Made by a program: the position numbers and the translations under genes. The notes under the pieces are model-generated. The model was not told the DNA's origin. It saw nothing but the letters and a program-made list of their open reading frames with translations, and searched no databases. This document shows positions 40,435 to 52,299 of a stretch of 64,000 nt of DNA, piece after piece. Position 1 is the stretch's first letter. Each line of letters starts with the position of its first letter. Location of the stretch: the NCBI GenBank assembly GCA_020310875.1, contig CM035431.1, positions 15,927,267-15,991,266 of the forward strand. Reading direction: 5' to 3'. This DNA is from Ceratopteris richardii. Its lineage: Eukaryota; Streptophyta; Polypodiopsida; Polypodiales; Pteridaceae.

Positions 40435-41354
40435 TCTTCGTCGGGAAATACTATAGGTGCATAGGCTGGGTCTTGAATTGATCTATGGGTTTCCTTAGCA
40501 CCTACCTCTCTTTCCTTTTCCCTTTTCTCTTCCTCTTCTGCCACTTTACACATCCATAAGTGAGTGTCTTCATGCATCGATGAGGATCCTAATCCTATGG
40601 AATGCACTGACTCTGTATCATCTCTGGCTCTATGGATGGGATTCCATTGAATGGGGCGCACATCTCTATGAGAGAAATCTTTGAGATTCACTTTGGTGTT
40701 GACACCCAAGTGTTGGAGATACAAAGAATTTGTCCCCCAATCATGCACTACTTGCAATTGCCTCAAGAAGGGTCTTCCCATAATCATTTTGTAGGCTTGA
40801 TTCTTGCTAAAGTCATATATAGCAAAAGTATGTTCAAACTCTACACCACAAGTGGTGAGGGTTATTCCTTCTAGGAGTCCTAAGGGTCTCTCAATGTGAA
40901 CATGGGCCATTTGTAACTTCATTCCCGTTGGCATGAGTGGTGGCTTGCCCCATTGCTTCCATAGGGAAGTGGTAGCAATTGCAACTCCTACACCTGAGTC
41001 CAATATTGCCTTAGTTGTGTAACCCTGATGAGTGATAGGGAGATATGTGTTTCCTTCTTCTCCTTTGCTCATGTCCCCTATTTTGTCCAAGGGTATTTCT
41101 GTCACTGTTCTATGAGATCCTACCTGGGAACGAGGTTTTGCTATGTCTGGCACTTGCTTGGCTACATGTTTCCACAATTCAGGCTTAACCTTGAGTAGCT
41201 CTTCTAAAGTGAGATTGCAGTGCACTTTAGTATTCTTCACTACCTCTCTGTTCCTTGGTATGATTGAGTCTTCGTTTCTTATCATGACCGCGGGTGTTCT
41301 CATGCAAGTAGACTTAGTTTCCCATGGACCTATGAAATGAGGTAATTCCTGCAA
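40435..41354 (-). pseudogene. Gypsy E2: aspartic protease and linker
   Basis: Almost fully open. YLPITHQGYTTKAILDSG has the DSG active site, followed by VGVAIATTSLWKQWGKP, TGMKLQMAHVHIERPLGLLE and MIMGRPFLRQLQVVHDW. The linker YLQHLGVNTKVNLKDFSHRD, HEDTHLWMCKVAEEEEK and DPAYAPIVFPDEEY ends at the LTR piece at 40434. The last codons (ETMLYMIIG..) are LTR sequence, not gypsy. The natural continuation is at 28570. Confidence 0.86.
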
Positions 41355-41399
41355 GGAATTAGACTCGAACTCTAACCTCTCATGAGACTGGGAACTCTC

Positions 41400-42667
41400 C
41401 TACTCTCCATAAATGGAAGGGATGTCTTGTGGGAATTGATCGTGCGCGTCAGCCACAAGTTCAATTGGAGGGGGATCTTCACTTTCTTTAGCCCATTTCT
41501 CTTCTTGAATTTCTTGTAGGAATTCTGGTGAATACTGATTCATAGAAGAAGAGGTGTCTGGTTCAGTGGAGTTAGGCACATAAGCTTCCTTGGGAGGAAT
41601 TCTTATTCTATCACTTGCCCTCTCCTTAGCCTCGGATTTGGCTCCTTTTCCAGACTTTGCAATTATCGCCTCCAATCTATCAATAGACCAACAAAATGCA
41701 TTGGTGTTCTAATGGAGCTAGAGCAATTGAAGAGACGACTCGCCTCGAACATGGCTTGAGCCAATTCCACCATCTTGGCACACAACTTGGTTTGTTCAAG
41801 CTCTAGGTCAGCTCTAGGGTAACATCTTTCATGATCTGTTACATTTGGCCCTTCCTGGATCCTGGCCTCATATGCTCTAAGCATCGTATCGATGTCCTCA
41901 AGAGTGGGATCTGCTAAGACTGATCCTACTCGGGGTGATGGGTGGGTTACGTGTGGTGGATTAGAAGGTTGAGGAAAGGAAGGTGATGGGGATGGTAGTG
42001 GGGGTGATGTGTGAGAGTGCGTTTGGGATGTGAATTCTATTATCTTGGCTTTTGTTTCTAGCAAACTTTCCTCGAGTTTGCTCATCTTTCTTGCCCATTG
42101 TCTTTTCATACATTCACGACTATCTCTCCAAGCTCTTGTTCTCTTCTTATTCTGGCTCTCAATCTCGCTACCCTCCGCATTATTTTCTTGGCCTAAGTCT
42201 TGGTTTTGCTTAAGTGTCTGAGCTCTCATGATGACTTGTACTGGGGCTGTGGAAGTCACACCTCCCATGGAGTCTACCACTAGCCCAATAACATTGATAG
42301 GGGCAATTTTTGGCATATTGTTGGGGTTCTTGGGAGACTCTCGTAAAAAATGCACCTTCCCACAATCGAAACAAAAGCCTTGTATTTTCACAGGTTGGGT
42401 TTGTGTAGGTGCCGGTAGAGGGCAATCACGAATGAGGTGATATCCCTGACATCGGAAGCATGGTCCTCTAGGAAATGGAGGTCTCATCGGCCTAGGCTGG
42501 GGTCTCGAGTTGGGGTTTGCATACATGACATTCGTATATTCTGGCTCCCAACTAGACTCACTCAGTTCTTCATAGTAGTATGACTCATTATGCTCCGGTG
42601 ATTGCATGTAGTAAGCATGTGGGCTATCAATTATGTGTAGAGTCAAAACTATGATCACTTGGGTCAC
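41400..42667 (-). pseudogene. Gypsy E2: gag middle with zinc knuckles
   Basis: The 334-codon frame 42667-41663 begins in an acidic YYYEELSESSWEPEY stretch. CFRCQGYHLIRDC and CFDCGKVHFLRES follow (second knuckle lacks its last Cys), then a Ser/Pro/His-rich region and a helical LELEQTKLCAKMVELAQAMF. After a frame change, 41675-41400 gives a charged linker with LQEIQEEKWAKESEDPPPIE and QFPQDIPSIYGE. The knuckles use CX2CX3HX4C spacing, one residue shorter than usual. Confidence 0.78.
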
Positions 42668-42860
42668 TTTCTGAAAGCGATGGTGTCACTGGCACTAAAG
42701 CTCTATTTAAATTTTCTTCTGCAGCTGCATACTTCACTGGAATCACATTGGTGGGGGGAGGGGGTTGCTACACTAGGACTGATTGAGGTCTTTGCTGCCC
42801 TTGATAGGGTGGTTGATAGGGTTTCTGGGGCCTACCATACTACTGTGGTGGATACTGATT

Positions 42861-43649
42861 CTAGTACTTTCCTTGTTGTGGATATGACTGAGGATAATTT
42901 TGTCTAACAGCTTGTTTGTTATATGGGCAGTCTTGTGTAGTGTGATTGGTGTATCTGCTTTCTATGGTGTAATATTGGCTGTTAGGATTCACTTGGGGTT
43001 GAGCCATGATAGGGCACACATTAGCCATATGGTCTCCTCCACATGTGTAGCATCGTTTTCCTGGGGTAAATCTAGGAATTTTCTTACTCAAGACACCTAA
43101 TTTCTGAGCTACCTTTTCTACTAGATCCTCAATTGATATGGATTGTGAGGAAGTGAGGCTAGTAGAACTATCTAAATTTTTATAGATCTTTGAGAGTTCT
43201 AATTCCTCCCCTAGATTATCCTCAATGTCTATGCACATGCGTACACACTCTTCTATGGATCTAGGGTCCTTTAAGTACACATATGATCTCAGTTTGGTGC
43301 TTAACAATCCGTCTAGAAATAAGGCCACTTGTTTGGCCGGAGTGGGTAACTCTGGAGCAGGGCATCTCTCTATGTATCGCCTAAACCTTCTTCCTATGAG
43401 CCTCACTATCTCTTGAGGTGTTTGCTTGAAGCTCTATATCAAGGAAGATGTGTTATGCCTAATGCCACTTTTGGAAAACTCAGTGATGAATGCTTCAAGA
43501 AGTTGGTCTATACTTCTATAGTGATCTTGGTGAAGTGGTCGAAACCAAGTCAATGCAGTGTTCTTGACGTCCATCTTCCTCCCCCTGTTTCTGTTTGGCC
43601 CTTGGTCCAAGTCCGAATACTGCTCCCATCCCCCCTTTTTCCGTTCCAT
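42861..43649 (-). pseudogene. Gypsy E2: gag N-terminal part
   Basis: The frame 43649-43434 has KNTALTWFRPLHQDHYRSID and QLLEAFITEFSKSGIRHNTS, the retrotransposon gag core. After a stop near 43433, 43406-42861 continues RRFRRYIERCPAPELPTPAK, QVALFLDGLLSTKLRSYVYL and IEECVRMCIDIEDNLGEELE, then the knuckle CYTCGGDHMANVC. It is the main capsid domain of E2. Confidence 0.84.
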
Positions 43650-44040
43650 CTATTATGCCACCTCCTATCATTTCACCACCCCCTCATTTCCCCTCATATA
43701 CCACTAACCCGCTATACTCCTTTACCGTCCGTCTCTATGCATCCGATCTCCTTCTATTCCCCTTTCACATCCCTTTTGCACCCCCGATCTACACCTTTTC
43801 CATTTGTAAGACCCTCTCGAGAACTTCGTCCACAAGTCACCTTCTTATGGCCACCAAGTACACCACCTCACTCACCTCTCACTACACAACTGCACCCACC
43901 ACCATGCACAATTGCACCTACATCACTCTTTCATATTGCAACCACTGAAGGTACCACTAGCGACATGGACATCTCACCCATCGCGTCACCAAACGCACAA
44001 TTGCATGCATGGGCTGCCCACTTGTGAAGACAATCTTGGG
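43650..44040 (+). other. Proline-rich stretch between gypsy E2 and a B-family relic
   Basis: C-rich plus strand with overlapping open frames rich in Pro, Ser and Thr (up to 204 codons from 43413). No domain. A short MDISP-like motif near 43970 recalls a similar one on the minus strand of element H near 50940, so this may be a stray gag piece. I would not call it a gene. Confidence 0.3.
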
Positions 44041-44088
44041 ACATTTTGGTACATTTTGGTAGTCATGTGTGTGAATGTTGGAATGAGC
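44041..44088 (+). repeat. Partial tandem copy of the following LTR start
   Basis: ACATTTTGGT repeated, then AGTCATGTGTGTGAATGTTGG, is repeated just downstream at 44098-44145. It is a local duplication of the LTR edge. Confidence 0.55.
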
Positions 44089-44339
44089 TGTTGATACATT
44101 TTGGTACATTTTGGTACATTTTGGTAGTCATGTGTGTGAACACCCTTACAATCAGTAGAGCACGTTCTTCTTCTTTAGGAGGTTTTTTCTCTCGTCTTGT
44201 ATACATGCTTGTAACCCTAATGGGTTACTTATCTTTGTACACTTTCACTTGGTAATACAATCAATATTGTGTGTTGAGCTCGAGACTTCTTCTTTTTCCT
44301 TCTATTTTTCTTGTGCTTTTGTAGACCTTAAACTCCAAC
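44089..44339 (+). repeat. B-family LTR, plus strand, decayed
   Basis: TGTTGATACATTTTGG to TTAAACTCCAAC aligns with the reverse complement of the element B LTR (TGTTGATATATTTAGG ... CTAACTCCAACA), including TTTAGGAGGTTTTTTCTC, TTGTATACATGC, CTAATGGGTTACTTATCTTT and CTTCTTCTTTTTCCTTC. It is the 5' LTR of a plus-strand relic. Confidence 0.78.
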
Positions 44340-44350
44340 GGTATCAAAGC
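44340..44350 (+). other. B-family relic primer-binding site
   Basis: GGTATCAAAGC directly after the LTR, one mismatch to the initiator-Met PBS core; the first T is lost with the LTR edge. Confidence 0.65.
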
Positions 44351-44677
44351 ACATCATCGCTTCATCTAAGGCATCGTTGACACTCATCCGGTCACAATCT
44401 CAAAATGGCACAAAAATTGATTAGAATCCTCATGGTGATTAGGACCTCCAAACACCTTCGCTCCATGGTGTCAAAATTTTGATATGAGATTGTCTCGGCC
44501 TCCGAATGCACTGTCTCAATTTTCTGCCTTTTGTGCTAAACATATATATAAGTTTTGGTTCACCAGTACAAGCGCCTCAAAGTCTGCTACAAGTTTAGCA
44601 AAGCTTGATAAGGTAGTTCTATTCAACTTGTCGAGATATAGTAATTTTTCTACATCTGGGTATTTTAGTTAGTGGCC

Positions 44678-45075
44678 ATGACTGGAAGCAATGATGTACT
44701 CCATATGTTTTTTTTGAGGGTAAGTTTGATGGTACCAATTACCCATTATGGGCATAAATGATGCATCATGTATTGGTGGAAAAAGGACTATAGAGTTTTG
44801 TGCAGGGTGTTGAAAATTGACCTACTCCACTTCTAAATACACTTATTGAAGCTAATGTAGATGGCATTGAAGATGAAAATCTTCAAATTCTTGTTCGTGC
44901 TACAGTTCTTGTTGTAGCTACTATAGAGAAAATTCAATTGGATGGAAAAGATGATCAAACACATGGATTGATAGCTTTTTTTGTCAAACATGCCATTGTC
45001 TTTCACATTTCCTCTTGCAAAACAACAAAGGATGCTTGTGATACACTTACCACTTTATAAGAGGCAAGAGAGATC
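44678..45075 (+). pseudogene. B-family gag relic
   Basis: MTGSNDVLHMFFEGKFDGTN then YPLWA*MMHHVLVEKGL*SF, EDENLQILVRATVLVVATIE, KIQLDGKDDQTHGLIAFFVK and HAIVFHISSCKTTKDACDTL align along the first 130 residues of the element B gag, with three or more stops. The upstream region (44351-44677) also matches the B leader. Downstream of 45075 similarity vanishes, so the rest of the element is gone. Confidence 0.75.
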
Positions 45076-45380
45076 ATATATGTTTGATTTTACCACATGC
45101 AAGAGATGTTTAGGCCCTCTTTCTCACTCCAAGAGGAACTCAAAGGCTATTTTGTGGTTAAAAGTAGCTGGATACAAAAACCTCTTAACTTCGTCGTTAT
45201 CTTCCGTTCCTTTTCTTTTCCTTTGTTTCTCTAAATATGAAGCTAGAGATATCGTATATGTTTGATTTTACCACATGTAACAGATGTTTACGTCCTCTTT
45301 CTCACTCCAAGAGGAACTTAAAGGCTATTTTGTGCTTAAAAAATAGTTGGATAGAAAAAACGTCTTAACTTCCATTCCTT
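45062..45380. repeat. Tandem duplication, about 178-bp unit
   Basis: GATCATATATGTTTGATTTT, CCACATGCAAGAGATGTTTA and CTTTCTCACTCCAAGAGGAA recur about 178 bases later with roughly ten percent differences, and the second copy ends at CGTCTTAACTTCC. It starts within the decayed gag relic. Confidence 0.75.
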
Positions 45381-48349
45381 TTTGCAATCATCCAACGGAG
45401 GATAAAAATCACTTATTTGTGAAGAATTACGAAGAAGAGTATGATCATGTACATGAAAAATAGCTCTTTTCAAAAGGCCATTGAAAGAAAAATTTTGACA
45501 TTAGCCTCAGCATTTTTCAATTGCATACATTCAACATTGAAGCATGGGTCAAGACTTAATTTTTTTTATATTTTCCATATAGATATATGAAGATAACTTA
45601 TTATGAATTTGAATATGAAAACATACACTTCATGAAAGGAAATCAGGCGCCTCAAGTACTTGCATGGATCCATGCACAGAAAAGAATCAATGTATGTGCA
45701 TTTTTTTTGTATAAAAGGGATGAGTTCATTGCAAAAACTAGAACTCCAAAGTATTCTTTGCAGAAATATCAAGTTTTCTTTTCATTAAAAATGTTCTAGA
45801 CGCACAAAATCATGTGCATTATCAATTGTGAGAAGGAAGCAAATGTAGTATGCTTTTGCAAAAAAGGGAACATTGGACCATGGAGTGCATGATTTCGAAA
45901 TATATTGTAAGAAAACGATTGCTGGGAAAAAATAGCCATTTTCATGTAAATACATATGTTTTTATTTTTTTAAGCGATGGAACATGTTGACCGAACATTA
46001 TCTCCAATAGATAGTTTATTTTTTAATGGAAAACAAGACATTTGGTACGAAGAAAATCTAAAGTTTTTTCAAAATTATGATGGCTAGATTTTGCAAGTTA
46101 AATACCTAGAAATTCCTTCTAAAAATGATACTTAGGTATCAAGTACTTATTTTCAAAATCGCATTGAGTAAGGACTATGTATTTCTCAATAGGAAAGTAA
46201 TCAAAAGAAGGAAATATTTTTTGAAGCTTTATTTGAAGATTTGAATAGATTCCCTTGCCATATGAATCCTGAATAGGTAATGTATACATGAAATAGTTTC
46301 TAACCCAATATATGTAAGTTCTCTGATGGTTTAACATAATTCTTGGAAAGGCTTTTGAAGAAAAATATGTTTAATACCACTTGGGCCCAAGGTCACATAT
46401 TTTCCAACAACCTAAAGTACCAAATTGTAACTCTAGATATAAGAGATAAAGACATTTGAAAATTTTCCAAAAAGAATTTGTTAGACAAATAAAAAATCTT
46501 ACTTTTCATTGTTAGGTTTCTGATTAGGATGATAGCAAAACATAGTTGTAAATGTTTCATAAATACCTTGATATAGAGCTTTCATTTGATTTTTCATCGA
46601 CGAAGAGAATGATGTGAATGACATATGATTATTTAAACTGAAACAAAAGTTCAGTAAAAATCTTTAATTGATGTGTTTTATGTTTACTTCCACCTAAAGG
46701 AAAAATACAAAGTATTTAAATAAACCATGAAGTTTTAGAAACAGGTTCCTCTTACAAAATTTCTCTCTAGTTACTTAATGATTTCATTCATTCAAGTGAT
46801 TTTCATCTTAATATGAAAGCCAAGAACAAATATTTTTAGGAGATGCAATAGTTCCTAATGTAAGAAAGTTAAATTTGAAAAGGTACAAATATGACATAGA
46901 AACATATTCTTAATTAATGTACGTGTACCATATATGACGTCTCATAATTTATACTCTTAAGCTACTACATGCCTTCAAAGTAAAATCATTTCTCCTAACT
47001 AGAACATTAATTAACTTGTACTCTCGGGAATTCACTTGTATCCATGATATTTACAAATGTTTGGTTAACAACCAAAGCTATAACTTTTTTTTAGCACGTC
47101 TTCCTTGAAAGATTACATTTAAAACACGAATGAATGTAAGATTTATTGAATAGTTTTTGGATAGATAGCATGAGTCAAACCACGATACTCTACAATGTTG
47201 AATGAGGATATTTAATGTTTAGTTTTCGAGGATAAAACTCTTGGAAGGGGGAAGGTGCATTCACAAAGTTGGGAGCATCATGCCCTCGCGTACCCTCTAT
47301 AATGCGAAGTAAGAGAGATTACACTTTGTTGGAAGGGGCAACAGGAGAGCAGGAGAACATTCAAAAGGAAGATTTTTAGAAATAGATATTTAGGTTTAAA
47401 GAAAGAATAATTGATAGTCAAGAACATATGTTACTACTTAGAGAGAGATAAGAAGGGAACCCTTCACAGTTCATTAGATAAAGCTAAGGGTAAGATGCAG
47501 CAATCCTAGGGATTTTTCACCCACCTCAAGAACATCCTTACCAATAACGTTATATTTCTTTTCCACCTAGGAGCCCCTCATCAAGTACAAAACATGAGGT
47601 TTCCCTACCTCTTCCTAGTAAGATTTGACCTAAGACTAGGGTAGAGGAATTGACTTCAAACCCTCAAACATGTAGTTTTAAGACTTCTTGACAAATGAAA
47701 AGACTTGTATCAACTTAAAAACACTTTTAAGAATTAGAAAGGTTTAGAAACGATTCTATTATTTGGGATTAAATCCTATCCCAATGATTTTTTGAAACTT
47801 TTTGCAATTCAAAGAACTATTTAGAAAAGAGTTCTCACCTAAAATTGATAGTGAGAGAAATTGGGAATAGTCAAACAAAGTCCTTGAAAGAGGAATTCCA
47901 CTCTCATTTTACATTTCTTATTATTTAGAAATACTCCTCGAACTTCCAGCCTTGGATTACTTTCATAAAGCTAGAGTCTTCATCAGTGGACGCAACAAGA
48001 TGATTAAGCATGAAGTAAAGAGAAGTGCCCCCAAAAGATTAGAAGATGTGATGATACAAGTAGCATAGGTATATGAAGATCATTCTATATGACTAATGAT
48101 AGATGACTCTATTATCCACGACTTTCTTGATTGGTCACCAGTGAAGAAGTGCGCTTGCCCACGATGCAAGGTCAAGTCCATAAAGTTAAGGATACTATGA
48201 TATGTTATTTTAAAATAAAGTTTCAAGGATCTAATTGTAAATTTGTTTTTTTTTAGATTAAGCACATGGAAAGAACTAATGTATTGTCCAAAGAGAATAT
48301 ATTTGGGGCTTACGAATGCCGCTAAAGAGGATATGTTTGTTAAATACCT
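45381..48349. other. AT-rich stretch, no gene recognised
   Basis: About 3 kb, strongly AT-rich, with no frame above 92 codons. A pyrimidine-rich tract ending ATATAG before ATATATGAAG near 45585 resembles a 3' splice site, and the following 70 codons (ITYYEFEYENIHFMKGNQAP) are open but match nothing I know. No LTR edges, SINE boxes or tRNA found. Confidence 0.45.
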
Positions 48350-48993
48350 TGCTGTCACTCTAGCACAATGGTAAGCACCAACATGAAGAGATCCATCTCG
48401 TAATTGTCAAACCGTGGAGATGTGAGGGTGGCATGATGACCATGAGAAATTGAAATACACAAGTGCATGAGTGAGAAGCACACTAACATGCACACACATA
48501 CACACATATGCATACAAGGTAAGAAAAAGAGAGAGAACAATGGAATCTCTGATTATCCAAAAAAAGTTTACAATGCTCAAGTTTAGGTTCAGTCTCTAAC
48601 TCGCTAGCATAAAAAATAAAACATCTAGCTCTTCTTATAGCTTTTTCACTAGTTGTGGCCTCGTTCAGTAGGTTCTCTAGCTCATTTTAAGGATGAAATG
48701 GGCTAAGAAAAAATCGCAAAATTGAAACATAGGTTCATTTTACTACTACTCACGCTCTATGACTCCTTGGCTTGAACAAAGTAGAGTCTGTTATAACAAA
48801 AATGAGATTTACAATGAAGTATAGTGACAACAATCACTATTTGTTGTATATTTGATTTGGAAAAAATGATTGGCCTACTTGCCAGATCTTTATTGGATTC
48901 CTTTTTTTCTTGGACATCATTGGCCTTCTCTTCTCTCTTTGGCTTCCTTGCCTTATGCTTCCTTGGCACGTTAAGCCTCCTTGATCGCTAACA
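48350..48993 (-). repeat. 3' LTR of gypsy element H (E/H LTR family)
   Basis: In minus sense it starts TGTTAGCGATC directly after a polypurine tract, shares CCAATCATTTTTTCC, GACTCTACTTTGTTCAAG, GTATGTGTGTGCATGTTAG and CCTCACATCTCCA with the LTR at 31774, and ends near GTGACAGCA. It is much diverged from both relatives. Confidence 0.55.
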
Positions 48994-49005
48994 ACCCCCC
49001 TATCC
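48994..49005 (-). other. Element H polypurine tract
   Basis: The minus strand reads GGATAGGGGGGT immediately before the LTR start. Confidence 0.6.
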
Positions 49006-49499
49006 TATCTATCGTCCCTCACAAAACCTTATTGTGGGTGGTGTTTTGTGTAATACTGGACAACCTAAGCAACGAATTCATGCCCCTTGAGTTGAAGTCT
49101 GTGTGCTAAGATGGTCATTCAATGATTACAATCAACTAGGCTAGGAACCTCAAGATGTGGAATACACAATTGTTCTGCAAGGAGAGCTTGTTCCATTATG
49201 AAACCATTTAATAGGTGGGTGGATCGTGTGAGGAATATCTCAGAATGATACTCCTAGAAGCCCCTAGAGATCATATCTTCAAAATTTTGCTTGTAGCATG
49301 TAGGCAATTAGTTGATGCACATGTTCCAAGTAAAAAAGTGTTTACCAAACATTTTTTGCTCATTGTGAAGCCTTGTGATTGTAGAATATTTTAAAGACAA
49401 CAATCATGAGCTAAAAATTGTCTTACACATCTTTGCATTTACATCATGTATGTTCTCTAACTAGGGGTTCCAATGGTGAATAGTCGATACCATGTAAGC

Positions 49500-51300
49500 T
49501 ACTATGGGAGGCCTCTAGGCTGGTGCAAAATATGGGTAGTTCAACCACTCTGAGAATCTAGGGCTATTTTTGACCTTTACGACAAATGCGGGTAACGGGC
49601 ATCTGTGAGGTACTCGATCATAACGTGGATTATATCTTATGTGTAGTGGTGCAATGGAAAAGTTTGCATCATTTTTGGATAGGCATCTAATAGAAGTGCT
49701 CACCAATCAGGTTTGAAAATTGTGCCCTATTTAGCCCACTCTAAGATATCATTTGGTTGGAATTGGGAGGAGAATGTTGGCTCTTCTCCTATGAATCTCT
49801 TTAGTTCTTCATTGTAATTGACCAAAGGCACAAAATAAGGCATATATTTTAGTTCTAAAGTTATGATCAAGCATCTATGGGGCAAGTTTCGAAAGTATTC
49901 GAGCTTGAGCACCATTTCTTCTAGATTTGACATTGACTTCATTTGAATTGTCACATGATCCTAATGAATACATCCAATTTCTTCAACTTCTTTAAGCCAC
50001 TAAGCGATGGGTGCTTCATATTCTCGTGGTCTTCCTTAGTGATGAGACCGCATGGGACTCATTGAGGTTTATATGCATCTTCAAATGTTTCGTTTAATAG
50101 AATTACCACTAGCTCTTTGAGTTCAGGCACTTCTTGTGGAAAGGGTGGCCATTCATACTATAATAGCTTGGTTTGCAACTCTTCTATATGTTTCTACAAT
50201 GCTTCAATCTCATTTGGAGAAACACTAATTGGGATGGCCTTTGGCTGTTAGTGAGTTGCTAACTTTGTAATTTATTCATATCATCTTGTAAGTGATCATA
50301 GGATTCAAGGAAGCAAGGATGTTCTACTAAGTGAACATGGATGATTTTTTATGGTACAGCTTGAAATCTTGAGGGACTCATGGTTGCTCCATGTGTATTA
50401 TCCATGAAGGCCTCTAGATTGTCTTGATTTTGCTATTGGAGATGCTTATTTATTTCTATAGCATATGTCTCGTGAGGAGGGCCATGTTGCATTGCAGCGT
50501 GGAGTTTTGGTCCATCTATCCATGCAACATGATTCCCATATTCTTTATGACCTCTTGATCAACATTTTGCATCTTGGACTCAAGTTCAAGGTGGCCCTCT
50601 TATAGAGTGTCATATTGATCTTGTAACATCACATTTCTCTCTTCTAATGTTGTCACGTATTCTTGAAGTCAGAGGGACTCATTATTGAGCACTCTGTTAT
50701 GCTCTTTAAGTTGGTGATACTCTTGCCTAAATTGGTTGCCACATTGAATCATAGTATTTAATGCATTATTTACATTAATGGATGCTATATTTAGAGTTGA
50801 AAATACATGTGGTTGGGAAAGGTGTAGTAAAATGGTAGATGTTGTGCATGATGGTGTTATGGGTGCATGTCAGTTGGTGGAGGAGGGATGGGAGATTGTG
50901 GAAGTGTGGGGGTGGGGGTGGTGCTGATCTTGGAGATATGTCCATGGAGTCAAACATGAGTGCGCATGAACTTTGTACCCTAAAGACATGTATGGTAGGC
51001 ACAATGCTTGTTGTGTTGGTGAATAATGAAGATGTTATAGATGGAGTAGTACCCCATGAAAATTATGGTGCTTGGGCTTGGAGCTTGGCTTTTCCATGAA
51101 GTCTTCCCATGGTGGAGGTAATGTGGTTGCATCTGCTTGAGGTTGAATTATAGATGAGAACTTGGATGAATATGTTGTGATGATATGAGTGATTTGGGTG
51201 GGTCGAAATGTTGGGATGCCTAGAATGCCTTCACTTGGAGGTGGGTGTCCTTGGACCATGTGCCGTAATTGGTGGCCTAGGGTAGGTTTAGGTTAGTTTG
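49500..51300 (-). pseudogene. Element H: degenerate gag-like region
   Basis: In minus-strand order: a Pro-rich stretch (51259-50775, with FDSMDISPRSAPPPPPHF), then a long, interrupted coiled-coil-like region (NQFRQEYHQLKEHNRVLNNE, LQEYVTTLEERNVMLQDQYD near 50740-50580), then YFVPLVNYNEELKRFIGEEP (49850-49740). Overall it resembles the leading frame of a gypsy gag but no zinc knuckle or pol domain follows, so this is an internally deleted or non-autonomous element. Bases 49006-49499 are unassigned. Confidence 0.35.
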
Positions 51301-52216
51301 AGGAGGTATTATACAAAGGATTAAAAATCTAAGATAATAATTCAACATGGGAGAGAGGTCCACAAAAGCTAAAAGAGGGTGTTGAGGTGATGGCTTCGTT
51401 GGTAGTTACAGTTACTTTGGTATGGGGTGGGGTATGAAAAATTGTCTTTTCTATTTGATTGTTTTGGTGGTTGTGGCTTGAGTTTATTGGGTTGGGGGTA
51501 GGAGGGTGCGGAGGTGAAAAGGTAAGATTTGGACAAAAGTTTCTATTGTTAGATCAATAGTCCTAGCAGAGGTTGCTCATTGAGTAGTGGCAGCTTGAAA
51601 CTTTGAGACTAGTATTTGAATATTCTTGTCAATCTTAGGTTGGTGTCGATTCAGCTTTGATCCTATCAAGATCATGGTCTCTACATTATTGTATGGATGG
51701 TTTCCATAACTCCACAAGTCTGTGAGAGGAGTTGGAGGTACTCAATGATATGCTTATGAATAATTAAAAGATGATTGAAAAACATTTCAAAACATTGTAA
51801 GGTTAAACTTTCACCATGTTGTTATGGAACTTTTCATATTATTCAAAAAATAATTGAGAATGATTTTAGATTAAACATGCCTTCTCATTGGAATATACTT
51901 GCATATCATTCACACTCACATTAAATTTGAGTTTTTCGTTTCCATGCATGTTTTTACATGGAATATGCTTATGATTGTTCAATGATGGGACATGTGACTC
52001 GCAATCCATGTCTATTTTATTCTTATCAACTAAGGTTAGTTGCTTGTCAACTGGGAGGCATGTTATACTTTATGGAGTAATGAAATGTAAATGGAATTAA
52101 ATGTCTTGAGGTTTCTAATGTGATTGTGTTTTGATTTAGTAGGCGAAGAATCATGAGGGTAGGAATGCACATGGATTTATTCAGATATTTTTGAAGATAT
52201 TTAAAAGATAGTATTT
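51301..52216. other. No gene recognised
   Basis: Mixed sequence with GGTGG-rich plus strand at 51420-51520. No frame above 60 codons and no repeat edges. Confidence 0.4.
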
Positions 52217-52299
52217 GTAAAAATAATAGATCGCTTAGAAAGTGAAGTCTTTGTAAAAATAGTAGATCACTTAGAAAGTGAGGATTTGTAAATAAAGCA
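52217..52299. repeat. Short tandem repeat, 36-bp unit, about 2.3 copies
   Basis: TTTGTAAAAATAATAGATCG then CTTAGAAAGTGAAGTC is followed by the same 36 bases with three changes and by a third partial copy. Confidence 0.8.

Noticed and set aside
43413..44027. 204-codon Pro/Ser-rich plus-strand frame
   Set aside because: Overlaps the minus-strand gag of gypsy E2 at its start and is low complexity beyond it.
45587..45799. Possible host exon after a splice-like acceptor
   Set aside because: Seventy open codons without any recognisable motif in AT-rich DNA are not enough for a gene call.
48350..48420. TAGCACAATGGTAAGCACC resembling an A box
   Set aside because: It is the edge of the element H LTR read backward, the B box is missing, and relatives diverge here.
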